Shown: in pieces, positions 58,370 through 64,000 of the stretch | Layout: each line of letters opens with the position of its first letter | How positions within the stretch are numbered: the stretch's first letter is position 1 | Notes under the pieces: model-generated | Seen by the model: the letters and a program-made list of their open reading frames with translations, nothing else | Database searches by the model: none | What the model was told of the DNA's origin: nothing | NCBI GenBank assembly: GCA_902805475.1 | Contig: CADCSX010000001.1 | Coordinates: 744,001-808,000 of the forward strand | Direction: 5' to 3' | Length of the DNA stretch: 64,000 nucleotides | Origin: Entonaema liquescens | Lineage: Eukaryota > Ascomycota > Sordariomycetes > Xylariales > Xylariaceae | Translations under genes and position numbers: made by a program

Positions 58370-60976
58370 GTTTCTTTCTGCCAGATAGGCTGAAAGATCA
58401 AAGTCGATTGCCGAGTCCGGCATCCTATCCCCGATATGGCTCTGCGGGCCGTGGATTACTATCGGGTGGGAGAAGTGGTGTAGAAACATCCGGTGACGGT
58501 GACACCGAATACCGCCCCCCGCTGGTGTGAGTTTAGAACGGGGCTGACGGGACGTTACGATAATATGTAGCACATCGCGGTAGACCTATCTAGATTTTAC
58601 CATAACGCTTATAGGTCCGCCTCGTAACCAATCTAGCGAGTCAGCCCGACACCATCAGATCGGTCGTCTCACAGCCCCCAATCTATAATGTAACCCAACG
58701 TAGCCTTACGCATATCTAATTTTGAAGTGTTTAGCCAGCCTTACCATATCCCGGTATAGTTATGGATATTCGAATATTAGTATAGTTATGAATTCCGGCA
58801 TGGTAAAGCATATCTTGTTTTATACTGATGTGTGTATCATCTCTAAGGTAATGGTAGTTGAGAACTTCGACCCACATAGACTCAAGACGGATATTCCGCG
58901 ATGGTTACTTTCGAAGCAGGCTAATATAACTTAATAATACGAGCATGATATAATAGACACGAGAAACATTAGTAAGAGAGGGTAAGGTAAATAGCACGCT
59001 TAAGCAAAGGGTAGATATTAGGGGGGGCTTAGTTTAAGAAGATAGGCTATTACATAGGTAGTGCTAGTATTAGGGATTTCCTAGGATATGGTAGCATCCA
59101 CATTATAAAGTCAGTGGAAACCGAGGAAACAGATTAATCCAGAACTGCGGCTTTGCGTTTCTATAGAGTGGCAGTTTAGTAATATAGTTAGTCGTAATCT
59201 AAATGCTAGAACTTAAGGCTGAGTGCATTTAAAGCATAACTAATACTAATTATCAAAAAAAAAAAAAAAAAGGTTCGTATCATTCATAATACCAATTTTA
59301 GAAAGGGGAGTATTTTATCGTTGATGAGCCTCACGGACTAAAGGTGGTATGGATGTAAATGTATGAGCACATGAAAAATGCGTCTTGATACGTTACGTAT
59401 TAACTATACCTAGCCATCATCTCCTTTTAGTTGGGCCTCGTAACAGCGGTGCCAAGAATAGCCTAGGAGGTGCGGTCCCCTGACGAGGATATGGAAGTAC
59501 ATAAGTAGGTAACTACCTAAGTTAGATGGAAGTATGCACGTAGGCGGGCGCCACACTAGCTTAGGGTCTGGAGGGTCCACCCGAAAGTCAGGGTCTTGTT
59601 TAATTCGTCCTAATATGTCCTAATCCAAGTTGCTTCGCCAGCTGCAACCAAGATGCATGCGACCTAATCCAAATACATACTTACATACTTGCATGGTACC
59701 TATCTATTCTACAAAAAATTAAAAAATTACTGCGCAGCTAGGTACGATAAACTTCGGAGTAGGATTTAAGGCTTTAATCTATCAAGTAGGTACGTACCTA
59801 ATGTAAATGCTATAGGTACCTAGGTAGGTCGTATTACAACATGTAGGCTCAGGTACTTGATATTTAGTTGCGAATATACTATTGGTTTAAGGTACGGCTG
59901 CGGTAACTCTTCATTATCACAATCTCATTTTACTCTTGTTTTGTACTTGACCTCAGAATGACAGTTTCCAATTCCCTTTCAGAACTGGGTTTTCAAAGAG
60001 TTGGAAAGACCCAACTTTTTTTTTTATTTTTATTTTTTTTTTAAGATATATGCACGTGTCGAGGACTGGGACGTCGGGCCTTCGAAAGATGCGGGTTTCG
60101 CCTTAGGTAGTCCCGGGACCCAGTGAGTTGTAATGTGTACCTGTACCTGAAACTTGGCCGATCTGCACGACCAATTCAGCACATGCGCAGCGCAGCTCAG
60201 TGCGCACACACACATACGACACTTGGAAGTTACATGCTTTGAGCCTGTATGTATGTATGTACCTTATGTATGTACCTACCCAGCTACTTACATACCCCCA
60301 ATTAGCAACCTTGAACCCCAAATCAGAAATAAAACGAGAGGATAGAGCGACGGGTGACACACGACATCCATTATTCATTCAATCCCGTCCAACAAAAGTA
60401 GATTGATTCCAACTTCCTTTTCTTTCCCCTTACCTTCTTGTCCAATTCACCCGGCATCACTTTGACAGTTTTGTCGCATTCCACCCGCCACCTTCTTTGG
60501 CTTCTTTGGTAGATTTATAGTGGGTAACAAGGACGAACTAGCCCGTCTGGCTGGCCATCCGAGTGTGTGCGCGCCTCTGTACTTCTGTACTACGCTGTAT
60601 CATTATTCACCCCCTTGGTGGACGACGATCACAGCCAAACTAAATAACATCACAATCTCGCTATCTCGAGCCCGTCGGGTGGGAACTGGGCACACAAGTA
60701 AACAAACATTAAACCCTCCACGACAACTTTCACGAACAACTCCTACCCGAAACTTCAGACCGGCCCAGTCCATTTACAGCTATTACAATTACTACCTATT
60801 CGGTTCGATACATTCGACGAGCACGCGACAGCACCAAGCCATTCGTCTCGTCAATTAACTTATTTTTTTTCTTCTTACTCTTCCTAGTAAATATTACTTT
60901 ACTTCTCGAAATCACTCACAATTACCTAATCACTACAAGCTTAGAACCACAGCAGGTTGATGGTTTATCTAGGCAT
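58370..60976. other. Intergenic 2.6 kb
   Basis: AT-rich from 58.7 to 59.9 kb, with poly-A (about 59256-59272) and poly-T (about 60016-60042) runs and repeated TAGGTACCTAGGTAGG-like words at 59813-59828. GTATGTATGT lies near 60247. The last 500 bp look like the promoter and C/T-rich leader of the large gene downstream. No gene is seen. Confidence 0.45.
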
Positions 60977-63900
60977 ATGTTGGTGTACCCCGCGAAATCA
61001 AGGTCGACGATGGAGAACGATGCACATAATGAAAAATCCCGACGACGGGATCGTATAATGGGGAAGCTGTTTAGCAGCAGCAGTACGGCTAGGGACAGGA
61101 AATTGACCAACGAAGAGAGTGCAAACGACATATCCGACTTTCTTGGTCACTCAGACCGACTGACCGTCTCTCACCCCGTCCCTCAGCCACCGCCAACTGT
61201 TCCTAGGGGCCCACCATCTCTGGCTCTTGATACGTCCAAAGCCAGTCGCTTCCCACAGACTCTGGACGTTGAGAAATCCCAGCAGCGAGCACGATCGCGC
61301 AGCCCGTCCCGACCGAGGAAAAACAAAGGGCTTTCTGTCCGATTTGCCGATACTTACCCCGAGATCATTGGCGAAGGCGGTGACGAGTGCGAGACTGCCG
61401 TAGCCGAGATCGGTAGGAGGAAGAGATCTAAAACTACACCACTCTCGGCGCCGATCCCACCCACAAAAGAAGGCCATGAATATGCCAGGCAAGTTGGGGC
61501 GTTCCAAGAGGTGCAGAAGAAGGAGGATGAGTTTATACCTGGTCCTATACGTCGGACGCAGACAGGCTTCTCCATGATCTCAGAGTACCAATCGGACGAC
61601 TCAGGATCTGCCCCTATTCCCAGCCCTGAGCCGCCTAAGCCTCGTACCGTGCCGGCAGGTGGAGCCTCCCAATCCCGTTTCTTGGGTACCAGCAGCCAGA
61701 AGGATGAAAACCGCCGCTCGTTTATCGAGATCCACCAGCAGGAACAAAGGCAAGCCGAAGGGATGGCGTTTGCGGAAGCGATGAGATCTGCTAGCGCCAA
61801 CTCCCACCACCAATGGGACGAGCAGAATTCTTCCCCGAGCCGGTACGGGATACGCCACCGCGCCTCAAGCAGATTCCGGTGCCAACCATGCAGGAACCGA
61901 CACCACCTCCGGAGAGATCCATGTCCCACCGAGACCAATCTTCGGTGTCACCTTCGTTACAGGATTCCATCTCTTCGGTATTGAGAACACAATCCACAAG
62001 ATCCCCTTTACGGCCTTCACCTATACCACAAGCACAAGCGAAGAGTCCTTCCACTGCATCACCTGCACCACCCCCTTACCACGAATTACCACAAATCCCG
62101 AATTCTTCTAATAGATCGCCTCTACCCCCCTTGCCTAGCCATGATGCGCTACCGGACTTTGATATGGTACAGACTATGCCGCAACGACCAGTGTCGCCCG
62201 AGGAAGTACGCGTCAAAACAACCCACACCGCTGACAGTCCCACATCTCTGTATTCCAACTCTGTCCATTCGACTCCCGATGTCTCTCACAAAGCAACACC
62301 GATTACGCGGAATGCTTCGCGCGGATTCCCACCTTCGCCAGAGAAGACCACTCGCCGGCTTCAAGAAGCGGTAGTTACGGCCGATGTTGATGCATTGGAG
62401 CTGTTCGTCGTTCGTACGAAGCACTTGTATGAGTTATTCCGCCTTCACGCGGAGCAATATAGACCCTTAGGTACCTCCCGTCCCGATGATATGTGCCGAG
62501 CGGCTCTTTGGTGGTTCTTAAAGGGGAGAACAGCTTTGGAGACAATTATTAGAAGTCGCCCAGCAAACCCCGACGAGCCTCGCCTCCTCATGGCCAGATA
62601 CCAGGCCTATACGGACTTAGCAAAGGGGTACTGGCTATTAGAACAAGCCCTTCCCGAAATTGCGGAAGGCAAGTATAGCCCCGTAGATGGCGAACTGGGC
62701 GAAGTTAGGCAAGTTTTGATATCGAACTTGAGGAAACTATCTGGGTCTATGAAGCGAAATGGTTTCCTGCCGCCCGAAGAGCCTTTCCTCCCCAGACGAT
62801 GGACAAGTCTATCTGGGTAGAATACCCGACTGTGAGCCAGGATATAGTCGCCCTTCTCAATGGAATTTGGGGCTCGGCTGTTGCCGCTGTAAACCAGCCA
62901 ACTCGTACTATGGAGGCGCTAGATGCTCTCCCGATTGGCGATACTACTAAATATTATAATTTTGGCCGAGTGATGACCAACGTATACTTCATGGAACAGG
63001 GAACAGACTCAAGGCAGGCTTGTTTCCCATGCCTGTTGTCTGTCGTTCGATCTCAGAACGATCCAAATCTCAACTTCGTTATTGCTAGTCAAAACGGTTC
63101 CGTTTCGTTACGCATACAGACAGACAAGAAATCAGGTCTCACATGGCAAGATGTTAAATGGAAACCAGACTATCACGAGATACATATTAAGTTGCCCCGA
63201 GGATTCATGCTCGCCGTCGAGTGCTCGCAGCAGGACTACCGGATGTTGTGGAGCATGTACGATTTCAGCGCCAAAGTCCAATCTTACTTATATCCGCGAA
63301 AGGACGAGGTCTTGAAGCATAGCACCGTCCTTCGCGGCTTTCACTATTTTGATGCTAATCCTCAAGGAAGGACGTTCCCTAAGGAGCCTATAGGACAATG
63401 CTCTATAGGGTTGTTCGAGAAGCTCCTGAAGGAGAATAGTCCCACCGGGCCGAGAACCTTCCACCGGGGTTTCCGACTTGCTGTGGTCACCGGCCCGAGA
63501 ATAAGGACACTGAGTGGAGTAACTCACTTGTTCCCACCGCAACTCCCTGTTCAATTCGCTATGCTACGGGGCGAGCAGCGCGCCCCGGTCCTCCAGCTAG
63601 AATTCAACGATGGTAAGGACAAAGGCCGGATGGTTTTGACGTTCGAGGACGACCAGGAGCGCGAGATGGTATTGAAAATGATTACTGGAACATATGTTAA
63701 TGAGGACGAAGAGGTTATTACAGAAGTTCCTCTGGAGGGCATGAACATGTCGGACGGTGTCAATGACACAAAAGGAGGCCTCCCGGCCATCCAGCGCCTG
63801 CCTTGGCAGCGTGCTCGTATTATCAATGATAAATATTCAGAAGTCCCGCCGACGGTATTGGCGGAGAAGCTCAGAGTTGAAATCGAATCTTTGGATAAAG

Positions 63901-64000
63901 GCGGAGTTGGTGTGGTCGGCACCATTACGGACCGAGTCAATGTCGCGCCTGGCGAGCTGAAGCTCAGGCTCGGTACCAAGGATATTCTGACATTGCAGGT
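60977..64000 (+). CDS. Large uncharacterised conserved protein, 3' end outside window, two apparent -1 frameshifts
   Basis: Coding capacity runs without an evident intron in three successive frames: 60977 to about 61826, about 61827 to 62793, and about 62793 to the window end, some 1000 residues so far. An alternative start ATG lies at 61010. The first 550 residues are Ser/Pro/Arg-rich and probably disordered (SRSPSRPRKNKG, PPYHELPQIPNSS). A helical block follows (EAVVTADVDALELFVVRTKH, then LYELFRLHAEQYRPLG and CRAALWWFLKGRTALETI). The last 400 residues read as a folded region with HKLPRGF-like IKLPRGFMLAVECSQQDY and VLTFEDDQEREMVLKMI. At the first break QWDEQ gives way to EFFPEPVRDTPP; at the second FLP passes to QTMDKSIWVEYP. 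No family name is recognised. Confidence 0.8.

Noticed and set aside
61354..61938. 194-codon frame antisense to the large gene
   Set aside because: No recognisable features, and the sense strand is clearly coding here.
62758..62795. Intron (GTTTCC...CCCCAG) to explain the second frame break in the large gene
   Set aside because: It would be 34 nt, shorter than any intron seen in this window, with no branch site.
1..64000. A new multi-gene system such as a biosynthetic cluster, defence locus or mobile element
   Set aside because: Neighbouring genes belong to unrelated housekeeping pathways with separate promoters; no transposase, polyketide or peptide synthase, terminal repeats or co-directional set was found.

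Overview
This window is nuclear DNA of a filamentous ascomycete (Pezizomycotina, most likely Sordariomycetes and perhaps Xylariales). The evidence is short GT-AG introns of about 50-130 nt with CTAAC/CTAAT branch sites, one-gene transcription units, and fungal families such as tricalbin, Atg22, a CreB-type deubiquitinase, GH10 and GH127 secreted hydrolases, an ebs-bah-phd protein and a DUF3602 protein. The order-level guess is inference; no marker gene was compared.

Layout. 1-832: 3' part of a DHA2-type MFS transporter, cut by the window edge. 1885-2745 (-): F-box protein. 5483-10190: a four-exon, multi-C2 tricalbin. 11012-12223: SprT-like zinc protease homologue. 12761-13469: small secreted cysteine-containing protein. 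14051-16432 (-): six-exon secreted GH127. 16.4-21.6 kb: gene-poor. 21599-22124: DUF3602 protein with an apparent +1 frameshift. 22666-23911 (-): four-exon GH10 xylanase. 26441-28624: Atg22 with a probable 6-nt microexon. 30122-31543: BAH/PHD/AT-hook protein. 32667-34074: F-actin capping protein beta subunit. 34.1-41.1 kb: about 7 kb of simple repeats and homopolymers without a recognisable gene. 41102-42378: atypical SDR. 44206-44917: conserved protein of unknown function. 45392-46032 (-): CBS-domain protein. 47421-48713: mitochondrial phosphate carrier. 52632-55090: CreB-like ubiquitin hydrolase with a 14-nt exon carrying most of the Cys box. 55667-56137 (-): a four-exon YOS1 gene whose exons are too short to appear as long ORFs. 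56583-58369: ALG12 mannosyltransferase, divergent from YOS1. 60977-64000: a large uncharacterised conserved protein, cut by the window edge and broken by two apparent -1 frameshifts.

How the genes relate. They are mostly unlinked housekeeping genes, with no biosynthetic cluster, mobile element, defence system or other new multi-gene system that I can support. Loose themes are membrane contact and secretion (tricalbin, Yos1, Alg12), plant-polymer breakdown (GH10, GH127, secreted protein) and carbon-catabolite control (CreB homologue). The most checkable novelties are gene-structure features (two probable microexons, a hidden small gene) and three single-base frame breaks in otherwise conserved proteins, which may be assembly errors.
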